From Multifurca ochricompacta (taxonomy: Eukaryota; Basidiomycota; Agaricomycetes; Russulales; Russulaceae): a stretch of 64,000 nt of DNA. The notes beneath the pieces are model-generated. The model worked only from the letters and a program-made list of their open reading frames with translations. It was not told the DNA's origin and did not search any database. Below are positions 12,320 through 23,256 of this stretch, in pieces (position 1 is the first letter of the stretch; the number at the start of each line of letters is the position of its first letter). Made by a program: the position numbers and the translations under genes. The stretch is from positions 248,001 through 312,000 of the forward strand of contig WTXG01000028.1 of NCBI GenBank assembly GCA_022496185.1, written 5' to 3'.

Positions 12320-14938
12320 TCAAACGTACTCTCTGCCCTTCATACTCATATTCATCCCTTTTGAGCCACCATCACCTTCAGATCCGACCTTCACCCCAAC
12401 CCCGACCCCGACCCCGACCCTGGCCCTGACCCGAACGAATTGAACTCGACCCCGACGCATGACATCGACCCTCCTCATAGCTTCCCCGACAGCCGCCTCA
12501 TCCGGTACGTTCTCCACGCCCACCCAATCCTCCATCCACTTCACGAGCCGAACGTACTCTCCACCACTCGCGCCGCGCCACCGCTCGAGCAAAGGCGCCC
12601 CGACGCTCACCTCTGCCCAAAAGACGAGAGCATAGGCGAGAGTGGGAGTACGTGGGGCAATGCCCATGGCGCGCATGCGCGCTAGCGTTAGGGGTATCTC
12701 GCTCGCCGCTCGCGCAGTGCCGAGGAGGAGGATGGAGGCGCGGAAGGTGGCGTCGTCTGGTGCGAAGGAAGGGTAGGCCCCGCGTGGATGGATGGGCAGG
12801 AATGGCGGTGGTGGTGGTGGTGGCCGCGCTGGCGATGATGCGGTGTAGTCATAGGAAGATTGGTAAGAAAGGTTGTCGCCGTCCACCTCCTCTACCTCTG
12901 CCTTCAACGACGGGACGGATTGATAAGTGGGAGACCCCCTACTGCCGTTGTCGTCATCAGTTTCACTGACTTTGCGAGGTGTAAGGAAGCTCTTGAGATC
13001 GCGTAACGGAGTTGTGGCGGGACTTTCTCTGGATGAACGTATGGCGTGAGATGGCGAGCGGACTTGACTCAGAGCAGGCCAGCCAGCCAACAAGGCATTG
13101 GTGAAGATCCTATGCGCGCGGCGCCAGGCTCGTTCGTTTCCCCACATATCCCCCTCGTTAACAGTGAGTGATTTTTGAGCTTTGCGTAACTTTTACGACG
13201 AGTGCGGTCGAGAGACTCTCCTTTCATCGCTGACTTGTATTATTCGCATCCGTATCCACGACCTCCCGTTTGACGAGCGCGGAGCGGAAACGAAACCCGA
13301 CGAACCCGAGCTCTTGCATCGCGCCGGAGAAGCTTTCCCCATAAAGAGTGCGTGCCGTGCCGCATCGAGCATGATCGTGAACGCGTGAGCGTCGGGGGTG
13401 GTGCCGTACAGGGTACCCATGTGTTCCCACAGTCGCATTGTAGCGCTAGGGTTGGTTGCACCGAGTACGCGCATGAAACGAGTCACCACAGACGCTGGTA
13501 CATGTGGCCTGGTTACCACCTGGGAGAGGCTCCCTGATTTACGGCCTACCCTGGACCTCTCCACCGGGATATCGATGAGGGCGAGAGCACGGTCTGGGTG
13601 ACCGGCACGAGTTAACACCTCTACACCAACACCGAGGGCAACGGAATCGAGGCGAAGCTTCCGAGTGCCATGACTACGAAAGCTTTCCCAAACCTTCAAG
13701 GCAAGAGTATATGCGCCTTTACGAAGGAGCCCGCGGAGAACGACGGTGTATGAGAGGGTGGTGTGGGTGCGGAAGGGAAAACGTTGTGCATGGGACCATT
13801 CAAAAAATGCGACAAGGCTCTGCGGGGAGAAGGATCGAGTGCGCGAGAGGCTAAGGAGACGCGCCGCCCAAGCCGCAGAACTGGTATCCCGTTTATTGAG
13901 GAAACGGTGAGATAATCCCGTATTCACGAATCGCAGCCACTCGGCATCGGCGTTGAATTGGACACGCTGGGAGTTCTCGTGTACAAGGTGAGTGAGGTAC
14001 TCGACAGTGGCATTCCGTGAGATGGAGGGCTCAGTCTGATTTGCTTCGGAAAGCGCAGGCGGTTTCGATGCTGATGTTGTGAGATGAGGAGGTGACTGAC
14101 GATGTCGGTCTACACTGTGTATGGCATGGGCGTAGGCAGCGGCATCGTGTACGGAGCCTTTATTATGCGCGAAAATGCGAAGAAAGGATTCCAAGTGGGC
14201 ATGATCTGGGACAATCTTGTCGCGAATCATGCGTTGACGGAGCTCTTCTGTGAGTTCCATTGTGATGTAACGGTTCTGCAAAAGGAAACGATATGTTTTC
14301 TTGGTGAGGGTGAGTTCGCGTTCAGTCATCGTTTTAAGGAGTAAGATCGCGAGGCGAGCCATGTGACGGCCATCGGTAGGAGAATCGGCGTAAAGTGACA
14401 GCGCGAGCAGAAGACGATTGAAGTGCCAATATTCGTGAAATATTGGCAAACCAATGAACAACTTTATGACACGCTCCAGCGTAGGGAGGACTCTGTAAGC
14501 AGACAAGATGTGAACTACGAGGATGAGCAGAGGTGGACGTAGTTCTGGAGGTATATAAGGCAGATTAGTGACAACTAAAAGCGAAGTCTTTTCTGCATCC
14601 GCTGGTGACCGAACTTTAGAGCACAGTCTGACAAGTAGCCAGGGTGGAGGCGGATGTAGTACCGCACTAATTGGTGAGGGAGCCAATGTATAATCTTCAG
14701 CCTCAACAGATGCGCCTGTGAGCGATTCCAGCTGCGCGATGGCCAAATTGAGGGTGGGAAGCTTCGTGACCGAATTCCAAGGCAAGTCATGAAGATGAAC
14801 GAGGTGATTCACGTCCCGTTGTTTGATGAATTTAAGGAGATGTGTAATGCGTTGTTGTAGGGCATGATGATAATGGTGGTAAGCTCGAAAGAATACAAGT
14901 GAATTAGATTTATGTCCAGAGTGTTGGACAAGGATCAT
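12320..14938 (-). CDS. PPR-like (helical-repeat) protein
   Basis: A long minus-strand gene starts MILVQHSGHKSNSLVFFRAY at 14938. The first exon (about 530 residues) has helical-repeat spacing with PPR-like units, for example SYTVVLRGLLRKGAYTLALKVWESFRS split over about 13690-13770 and a second unit ending HAFTIMLDAARHAL. PPR proteins bind RNA, usually in mitochondria; that role here is inferred. A second exon, from about 13150, encodes another pair of helices around ATFRASILLLGTARAASEIP with a poly-proline stretch before it, and ends KGREYV at 12320. The junction is unclear: near 13330-13360 the coding potential moves to another frame (SGAMQELGFVGFRFRSAL), so either an intron or an indel lies there. 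The C-terminus contains Val-Gly/Val-Arg repeats from a CCCCGA-type microsatellite at about 12390-12425. Confidence 0.6.
12390..12425. repeat. CCCCGA-type tandem hexamer
   Basis: Tandem copies of a CCCCGA-like hexamer in the 3' coding part of the PPR-like gene encode alternating Val and Gly on the minus strand. Confidence 0.7.
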
Positions 14939-15182
14939 GTCCCCATCTCATATCACGTCCATGTTCACGGGTCCAACTTCGCTCCTCTCCTCATTAATAA
15001 TAATAATTAATAATTATATATATATATAACGTTTTATTTATAATTTATTTTGATTCGTTAAAGGGGTTATATTTTGTTGTTGACTGTGTACCAACCAAAC
15101 AATGACAATCAAATAGCATTGAAAGAAAAAAAAATTAAAATTAACAAACCATTTCTTTTTCTTCCTTCCTTTCAGCTCTGTC
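14939..15182. promoter_or_regulatory. Shared divergent promoter, PPR-like / SR factor
   Basis: A 244 bp spacer separates two divergent start codons. It includes an AT-rich tract with ATATATATATATA at about 15016-15029 that could act as a TATA-like element for either side, plus A/T runs up to the SR-factor start. Confidence 0.5.
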
Positions 15183-16246
15183 ATGCCTCGTATCCTCTTT
15201 GTTAGTGGTTTCCACCCCGCAACTCGCGCTCGTGACCTTGCCTACGAGTTTGAACGGTATGTCATGTCTTTTGTCTTTTATACATCCTCGCAGAATTGCC
15301 CTTATAACACAAACTTGACTCAGGTACGGCCCACTCATCCGCTGCGATGTCCCCGCTCCTCGCAATCCCTCGGCACATTCTAATCCGTAGGTGTTTTTCG
15401 TCCTTTATCTCTCCCTGCTCTTCCGCCGCAGCGCAACGAGTTCTTCTTCGCCGCGCATCGCCCGTCGTCTTCGCACGCACGTCCGCACATTTTCATTTCG
15501 ATTTCGAGCGCCGTCGTCTTCCGCGCCCTTCGATATCGCGTCGAATCCGAACGAAAGCTCAACATCATCCCTCGACTATCGCAGTTACGCATTCGTCGAG
15601 TTTCGCAGCACCCGTGACGCTGAAGATGCCTATTACGAAATGTGTGTTCTACGCCCTCATTATTTTCCTCTACATTTTCGCGCACTTAGCTTTTGTCTCG
15701 ATTTCAGGCACGGGCGCATGTTCGAGGGTTCACGCCTAGGTATTCAGGTCAGCCCCTGATTGGACTTATATCATATCCGACGGGTTTTTATTAACACTAA
15801 AATTAATTTAGTGGGCCAAGAACCCTCCGTCTTCCGTGTGGCGAATCGATAGACGTTCGTCTCCGCCACGCCGTGACCGCTCCCGCAGCCCTCACCGTCG
15901 CAGTGGACGTGATCGTGACCGCAACCGCGAGCGAGACCGTGACCGAGACCGCGAGAAGGATGGTGACCACGAGAAGGGTCGTGACCGTGAGAAGGATCGT
16001 GACCGTGACCGGGATTCGGATCGCGACCGTAAGGACAAGGAAAAGGAAAGAGAAAGAGGAGATAGGGATAGGGAGAGAGAAAGGAATCGCAGGGACAGAG
16101 ACCGCGACTTGAGGGACAAGGAGAGGGATGACCATCGTCGCAGCAGGAGTCCCGATCGCAAGCGCAGTCCATCACTGCCCCCGTCAAGGAGGATGACATT
16201 TCTAGGTCTCCAATTCCAACTCGGAAGGGTGAAGATTCTGGCATGT
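15183..16246 (+). CDS. SR-type splicing factor (RRM + RS domain)
   Basis: The product is an RNA-binding SR protein, expected to act in nuclear pre-mRNA splicing. The N-terminal RRM starts MPRILFVSGFHPATRARDLA, with RNP2 as ILFVSG and RNP1 as YAFVEF. It is split by introns at about 15257-15323, within 15389-15590 and 15642-15706, and before WAKNPP (about 15747-15810). The C-terminus is a long Arg/Asp/Lys/Ser-rich tail (RDRDRDREKD repeats and RSRSPDRKRSPS). At 16178-16182 a C5 run sits where the frame should change: with one more C the protein would continue into PVKEDDISRSPIPTRKGED and end at the TAG at 16244-16246, a natural RS-like end. As given, the frame runs on to unrelated residues. I take the 16246 end as more likely. 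It is similar in layout to SRSF and fission yeast Srp1 proteins; I cannot assign an exact orthologue. Confidence 0.85.
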
Positions 16247-16672
16247 CTCCTATCCGTGGAGATTAGTGCAAAAAAGAAAGTTGCTTTGTTCTCTTCTCTT
16301 CTCTATGTCTTTCGCCTCTTCAATATTGGTTCGGGTTCGGTCTCGGTCTCGTCTCACAAAACAAAATGTCTGACGTACCTGCGCTGCGCTGTTAGGCTTT
16401 ATGATTTGATTCGTATTGGTGGTATCTTAAAAGTTAGTATCATAACTAGGCTCAATGTTATTTGTTTTTCGGTGATTCAAGTGATGAGATGAGGTGTGCG
16501 TGTGATGTGTGTGTGAAAACTTGGGTTCACGCCACTACACGTGACGATGGATCATTTGCAAGCTGCGGCGCAACGCAGCATACATTCACCATTCACACTC
16601 ACTACTTTCCACATCCCATTACATCTCAAGCCCCCATCCTTCTCTCTCTCTTCGACCTTGAAGGAAACAAAC

Positions 16673-18753
16673 ATGAGTGAAATGAATGCACAATTGCGTG
16701 TGCCTACTGTAAATGACCTTCGAGTACGTCCTCAACTCAACAATGTTGTATATCATTCAACCCTCCTTGGCAGGTTAAGCTCTGCTACATCTGTCGTGAA
16801 GAGGAGCGCTACGACAGTATGCCAAAATGTATCCGTACATCTCTCAATTCTCGCTGAATGCTTTACCCATAGGTCCACCTGACCCGCCGCCTGTGTGGAC
16901 ACATCCATGCAAATGCACCCTCGTTGCCCACGAATCCTGTCTGCTTCACTGGATCAAGACACAGCAACGTGATCTAGGCCGCGCACGAGACGCACTTAAG
17001 TGTCCCCAATGCGGTGATTCTTACGAGATTGAGGGTTTCAACCCCACTATTCTCCGAATCCTCGATTTTGTAAATCGCACCCTGTCCCGCTCTGGCCGTA
17101 TCGTGACGGCATGTTGCGCCTGCACCATCGTCCTATCCTTTGGAGCTGGTGAGTCACCCTCTTTTTTTTTAAAAAAACCATCGTCTTGTCCTTGAATATG
17201 TGACAAACACAAAATGTACCGACAGGCATTTACTTCACTTGCACCACCTATGGCGCCTTTGCCGTGCGCGAGCTAATTGGCCCCGAACTCTTTCGCAACC
17301 TGTTAACGTCCAACCCGACGAACTGGCCCTGGCATGCATGGGTCAATCTCCCGCTCATTCCGCTCACTCTCATAGCTTCACGTACATCTCTCGTCCTCTG
17401 GACAACTTCCCCTCTCGTACCACTTCTCTTCCCGTGGCCTTCTTCTGCCCCCGTCGCACACGCTTTCCGTCTCGCGCAGTCTCAGCGTCCCCAACTTTGG
17501 CCACCGCCACCCGCACTCGTATGCGCACTATTCCCAGTCATACGCACGCTATACACGCGACTACGAGCACGCGTCACAAACGCCATCGTAAAGTCGACCA
17601 TTCCGCGGCCGCAACCGCAGAACCAGGAAGAAGAAAATCGCGAACAAGAACGGTGCGAGGCCAACAAGAGGATCAACAACAACAACAAGAGCAGAGGCCG
17701 CAGCGGCCGCAGCATAGGCAGGGGTTAGGTGGTGGTGCTGTTGGCGCCGCGCAGGCCTTTGAATTCCAGATACATGAACACTTTGATCTTGAGATCCGCA
17801 CGCGTATTCGGATGGCTGCAGTAAATCCTCCCGCACCATTACCAGCACCAGCACCTGCCGCGGCCGATGCCGGTGGTGCTGCCGGCGCGGAAGTGGCGGA
17901 TATCCCAGAGGGTGAACGAGCGCAAGAAGAACTACGTGCACCAGAAGGGCAAAGACAACCTCCACAGGATCAGCAAGGACAACAGCAGGAAGGACAAGAG
18001 CAACAACCGGAACAACAGCAGCAGCCGTGGGTGGAACAACAACAGGAACAACAAGTGGCGCAGTTGCCATGGGGTGATGAGGACCTCGCAGCGGTGGCGG
18101 CACGCACGATCCGCGTGACAGGGTCGAGCCTGGGCCGTCTTGTAGGCGGCGCATTGGCAATGCCAACCATCTCGCGTATAATGGGCTCGTTCCTCCTACG
18201 CCTTTCCCACGTCTTCCCACTTATACGCGCCATTATCGCCCCTCGACCGCCTCGCACCGGTGGTGGAGGCGGCTTGCTCGGGCTCTTTGGCGCGAGCGGT
18301 GGTGTGCCGGCGATAAGGTTGTTTGGCGCGCAGGGGGAGCCGACCGGCTTTGGTGCTAGAGTGCTTAGCGGCCTTTCTTTGATCACCACCCATGAATGGG
18401 CGACGAGTGATCCGGTTTGGTATGTCGCTCACTTTTTAACAAATATTCTACTCTTTCTAACCCTTCGTTCTGTCTTTTTTTTTCTTTCATAGGTGGCGAA
18501 ACATTCTCGGACTTGGGATGTTCATCGTGGTCAGTGAAAAAAACAATCTTTTTTTTCTTTTCTTTTAATTGGGTGTTGGGAACTAAAATTGGTGGGGTAA
18601 TATTTTAATTAGGTGAAGGACGGTTTGAAGATCCTCCATTTAAGACTCGCCAAGAAAGAGCTCGAGGAACGGCACATCAAAAATAAATCTTTTGCTGGCG
18701 TCGACTTGGCCGGGCTCGACCTCATCGACCGAAGTCGATACGAGCAAAAGTAG
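16673..18753 (+). CDS. MARCH5-like RING-CH membrane E3 ligase
   Basis: The product is a RING-variant (C4HC3) ubiquitin ligase with membrane segments, similar in whole layout to MARCH5, which works on the mitochondrial outer membrane. The RING-CH is split by an intron ending at 16872: LCYICREEERYDS, WTHPCKCTLVAHESCLLHWI and LKCPQCGDSYEIEG give the zinc ligands. TM segments follow: one around CCACTIVLSFGAGIYFT, one in the PLIPLTLIASRT region, one around PTISRIMGSFLLRL, and one around NILGLGMFIVVKDGLK. The end is IDRSRYEQK. Between the second and third membrane parts is a long Gln/Ala/Pro-rich insert (about 17640-18070) absent from animal MARCH5. Inside it, near 17650-17695, the frame changes at a CAA repeat; a 44 nt intron or an indel would explain this. 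Five or more introns in all. Mitochondrial location is inferred from the family. Confidence 0.8.
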
Positions 18754-19027
18754 TCAGCAGGAGCAGCGGCCCGTTTAGGAGCTTCAAAGCTTTCCGCCCT
18801 CCCTGCAATCACCACTTTTTCACCAGTTTTTTTTTAGCTAGCAATTATCACTACCGCTCTGTACTTATACTCACTCACACACTCGCCTTTCCTTTTTTTT
18901 TTTTTTGAAAAGCTTGATATCCAGTGCAGGGAAGTAGAGGAGGTGGGGGAGTAGAAAGGGGTTTTCTACAACAACACACGGACAGACGGACAACACCCGA
19001 AAAATCCTTTGGTTTAAGATACATTTG

Positions 19028-20973
19028 CTAGTCGGTATCTAATATAGTCCCACGTTGCACGCTTCCCCAACCTATGAGTGAAAAAATGACCGGCAATGTT
19101 CAGCACAAGTGCTTCCACCTCCTCCCGAAAAAACAAAACTCACCAACTAGCCGCCAGTGTTTCTCTATACGACGCGAAAGCGCGACCTTCTCCCCGATCT
19201 CCGTGCACGCGGGCGAAGTCAGTTGGATCTTGGCCAAGTCCGCCTTGACGCTCAGCACACGCCCGCCCGTGGACGTCGAGCCAATGTTGATCAGGAGTAA
19301 CTCGTTCTTGACTAGCTTGGCCACTTTGGTCTGCTTCTTGTCTTCTGTCTTGACTCCCAACAACCGGCGAAGCAAGAACAAGCTGATTTCCAGCTCTGTT
19401 TAAACACGAGCCGGTGACAAAAGAAGTCAAATGATGATTTCTCCAACGCTGATTATGAAAAAGGGGAGGGAGAGAGGGAGAGGGAGAGAGAGGGAGAGGG
19501 AGAGGGAGAGGGAGAGGGAGAGGATGTACCGGTGTAAATTTGGGGTAGTTTTCCCACAGCCCCGAGCACTTGTCCGACAAGGCGGTCCGCACGACATAGC
19601 GTCGGGTCTATCTTCGTACCGACGCCGATGAGCCCACCGGGCACCGCGAATTGCAACTGGTTCGACTCCGCAAGTAGCGAGACTATGCGCGAGTAGATCG
19701 GTTGGCAGCGGTTACGGCCCGTGCTGTCCTTCGTGACGATTCCCGGTCGGATCTCGACCTCCATCCCGATGTGTAATACGCCCGAGAGAATAGAGCCTCC
19801 CGCGACGCCGCCCTTGAGGTCGTTGACTTCCGCGCCGGGTTTATTCACGTCGAACGAACGGATCACGATGAGTCGTGGGTCGGAGGTGAAATCGCGCACG
19901 GGGATTGGGATGCGCTTCACGATGTATCATTCACCGCGTCGATATTGTATTTGAGCTGCGCGGAGATGGGGACGATGGGGGAAGACTCTGCCACGGTACC
20001 TGAGAAAGGAAGGAAGAGATCAGAAAACCGTGAGCTTTTTTTATTTTTATTTTTTGCGATTTTGTGGTAATGAAAGAGGGGGAGGGGGAGGGGGGGACCT
20101 ATCTATTAACCTTTTACGAAAGCCGCGATGCTTTTTTGATGCTCGAGAGCCTGTGCCTCTTTAATTAGATCGACCTTGTTTTGGAGAATGATGAGATGCT
20201 CGAGCTTCATGATCTCCACAGCGGCCAGATGCTCTGACGTCTGCGGTTGTGGACACGTCTCATTCGCGGCGATGAGAAGGAGTGCAGCATCCATGACTGC
20301 GGCGCCATTCAACATGGTAGCCATCAGAATGTCGTGCCCAGGGCAATCGACGAAGGAGACATGACGGATGAGTTTCATCCGATGTCCGCAACCTGGTCGT
20401 TCGCATGGTGGGTTGTCTTCCTTGTCGGAACGATATGAGCGGTAGTTCCCTGGCCGGGGACAAGCTTCGTTTTCGCATTTGTAAATCTAGAGCAATTCGA
20501 GTCACAGGACCAGTACCCTTTAGACAGGCGCCAAAGCCAGCGACCCGCACGCACAACACGCACCTTGGCATTAGCGTAGCCCAGCTTGATCGTAATATTC
20601 CGCACAAGTTCATTTTTGAAACGGACTGTCATAACCCCTGATATTGCTTTCACTACTGTTGATTTTCCGTGCGCGACATGTCCAATGGTGCCTACATCCG
20701 AGAGATTATCAGTAATCAGGTTGAATGGTCACAAAGGGAGAAAATAAAACGAGCTTGCACACCAAGGTTTATCGTCGCCTGAAGATATTCCTAAGAACGA
20801 AGAGAGAAGGGCGAACGAAGGCGATCCGCACTCACTTGTTTTGAAATGACCTCAGGTGATAGCGGCGTCAATTTTGAGGCGTCGATGTCAACCTTTGCGG
20901 TGATCTCAGGTTCCTCCTCTTCCTCCGAGTCCGATTCTTCGTGATCTTTCTTTAATTTTTCGTCGCCTGGCAT
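19028..20973 (-). CDS. eIF2G: Translation initiation factor eIF2 subunit gamma
   Basis: The GTP-binding core of eIF2, which carries initiator Met-tRNA to the 40S ribosome. It starts [20 protein letters not shown]. The P-loop is [16 protein letters not shown], split from ATINLG by an intron. The zinc ribbon reads [10 protein letters not shown] then [14 protein letters not shown]3 is VDCPGHD, G4 is NKVD, and G5 SAQ appears as [11 protein letters not shown]. Domains II and III follow ([36 protein letters not shown]). The final exon, separated by an intron at about 19062-19139, encodes [13 protein letters not shown]. About nine introns, one containing a purine microsatellite. At 19926/19927 one base is missing in the conserved [12 protein letters not shown] (GA-TAC), so the printed frame stops; since the gene is essential and usually single copy, an assembly error is likely. 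Confidence 0.95.
19441..19524. repeat. GGGAGA purine microsatellite in an intron
   Basis: About 80 bases of near-perfect GGGAGA/GAGAGG units lie within an intron of the eIF2 gamma gene. On the coding (minus) strand it is a pyrimidine tract between the exon ending LPQIYT and the one starting LEISLF. Confidence 0.85.
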
Positions 20974-21547
20974 ATTGGCGAGATGTTTTCAAAGTCACTA
21001 GATGTGTGTCTAAAGAGAAAGAGAAAGCGAAGATGATAACTCAAGATGAGATGTTCTTCTCTATCACTTGGATCCATCGGACCAAACACATACAAACACC
21101 TTCCAGGAGGGGCGGCGCTGGGCGTTGGGCTGAACCGATCATCGCTGCTCTTGCAAGGTAGTATCAGTCTCTTTGTCGCTAGAGTCTTGCTTGCAAATCA
21201 GTCCAGTTACACAAATACGACTACTGCGTAGTTGTTATCCTTGTTTCTGCGCTCGCGAGACGACAAGCGGATCTTTGTGTCAAATATCCGAAATTGTTGG
21301 AAACTGTAAGGCAGTAGACTCAGTTTTCATATAGGAAGAAACTAATGTTCTTCTGGGTGTTAACCCGTAAGACAGTAGACTACACTACATTTAGCACTTC
21401 AGCGAAACGAGGCCCAATTTATACTAGCTGCTCCACATCCACAATGTACAACAAGATGGTGACTGTCGTCTTTCTCAACACTGGTTGCACTTTTTTACGC
21501 GCGCCTGAAGTGCAGAAAGCCTAAGCAGCACGCCCGATCGGTTACAC
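20974..21547. other. Intergenic
   Basis: Upstream region of eIF2 gamma. A near-repeat GTAAGGCAGTAGACT / GTAAGACAGTAGACT occurs at about 21307 and 21368. I see no gene. Confidence 0.5.
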
Positions 21548-21950
21548 TTATCTTTGACCTCCTGGGCCAAAACGGAGGAGGAGCCGCTTGATGGCCACCA
21601 GGGCAGGCACGTTTACGCGATCCCATCCTTCCTTCCTACGTTGCGCTCTGGTCTCGGCTGCTTTCTCGGCGCCAGCTTTGGGCTCGGAAACCTTTCTTAT
21701 ATCCTGCCTCGGTCATGGCGTTGGGTCGTTTGTCTTGGCTAACCAGATGACCATGAACCTCTAGACCAGACAACGATATTTTTTCTTCTGCTGGTAAAGC
21801 GTTGTGGCCCTTCAAGGCAGCTTCACTTTCGGGGTCAGGAGCGTCCTATCCTGGTGCTGAAGCGTATGAGTTTACTGCGTCGCTAGCAGGAGAGATGGGT
21901 GCAGGAGGTGGTTGTTTTGTTAGACAGGGGACTCCTGCAGATCCTACTCA
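21548..21950 (-). CDS. Possible gene 3' part, unknown
   Basis: On the minus strand a coding-looking run includes SEAALKGHNALPAEEKISL then VHGHLVSQDKRPNAMTEAGY, after which the frame shifts by one base near 21690 and continues PKAGAEKAAETRAQRRKEG and ends RLLLRFGPGGQR with TAA at 21548-21550. The charged, helix-prone composition looks real, but a stop interrupts the upstream part and no start can be set. It could be the last exons of a small gene or a decayed one. I do not recognise the family. Confidence 0.35.
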
Positions 21951-23256
21951 TCCTACTCAATTCCATCTCAGCAGCGGTGCCTCGCACCCTTGTATAGCCG
22001 ATCGCAAACACCCCTATTCTGCGATCTGTGCTCAAGTGCCTGCACTTGGGGCGCAAACTGTGGTATGTATTTTTATGGCGCCACAGCGGTCACGTCGCGC
22101 TATGTCGAGTCGTGCCTTTAAGACTACCTCCTTGTATACGTACATGTGTATGTAGCCAGGCACAGCTAAAAGTAAGTGCTATAAAAGTGACGTACGATAA
22201 TTACTCGTATTGGGCCAAAACCGCTATCCAGACAACTTTTTGAGTCGGGCTTACTAGGATTGGTAGTTGATTTTATTTCAAAATAATGATCAGGACAGAG
22301 GACCTGCTCCTACGGTACCCCACCCCTAAAGCTGGCACGGAAGTGAGAGAATTTAAGCCATACGAGAGGAACATATCATCATCTGTAGGATCTGCAGGAG
22401 AGTCGTACTAGACCGACACAGTACGACAACACAGCAAGCACTCTTGCACGTCGTCGTACAGCCAACCCGGCAAGACCGAGATACCAATCCGATCACGGTC
22501 CGATCAAACTGATGCTGATGCTAAAAAGAAACCAAACTCTAACTAAACTCCCTTCGGCGTTCTATTTTTTTTTTTTTCATTTCCCGTGGTTACCGCTAGA
22601 GGCTGTTCGATGTTACCATCTTTAAGAAAATTTGCCATCGGAGTGATTTTTGGTCGCGGGGATCACAGAATGAAAGAATAGCCTTCCATCAAGAACACGT
22701 CGTCTCACTGTGTTGCAAGTCACGGGATGTCGAGGGGGGGGAAGGGGGGAAGGGGGGGGGGGTGTTGGGGGTGTGGAGGTGTTAATTATTAAGTGATCCC
22801 GGTTGAGCGCAACTGCGACACTAGCGTGTCCGTTGAAGATGCACACTCACACTCACAAGGCGACTACAAGCGCCCGATCCTGGTGGCGATGCGGGTTCAA
22901 CATTTCTCGAATATGCTGTGTGTTAGCGTCTTGGAACATTCCTTAATCAAACGTGTTTTGTGGCCACGCCCGAGGATCATTGGGGTCCTCTGGTCCCGAT
23001 CTTTGACTAAGTTGTGTGTTCGTTACCCGAGATGAGGTACAGGCGCAGTTCAATCCTTCTAGAGGAACCCGGGCTTCGGGCCTTGCGTCTTTTGCGCTAC
23101 GTAGCTTAACTCACCTGTCCCTGTCTGTCCCTTATCCAGGTGATTCGGTGACCAACCCCCCTTTGATGAGCTGGAACTCGTTGTATCATTCGCATTTTCG
23201 TTTTTATCATCATAATCATATCACACTCTTTTACTTTCCCCCCCTCACATACCATC
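21951..23256. other. Intergenic with a G-rich tract
   Basis: No supported gene. A G-run cluster lies at about 22733-22765 and an A/T-rich stretch near 22565-22580. Confidence 0.5.

Noticed and set aside
15771..16244. Gly/His/Pro-rich antisense ORF
   Set aside because: Reverse of the RS-domain repeats of the SR factor.
17561..18389. Antisense ORFs opposite the MARCH5-like gene
   Set aside because: Val/Leu/Pro repeats produced by the reverse of CAA and GCN codons.
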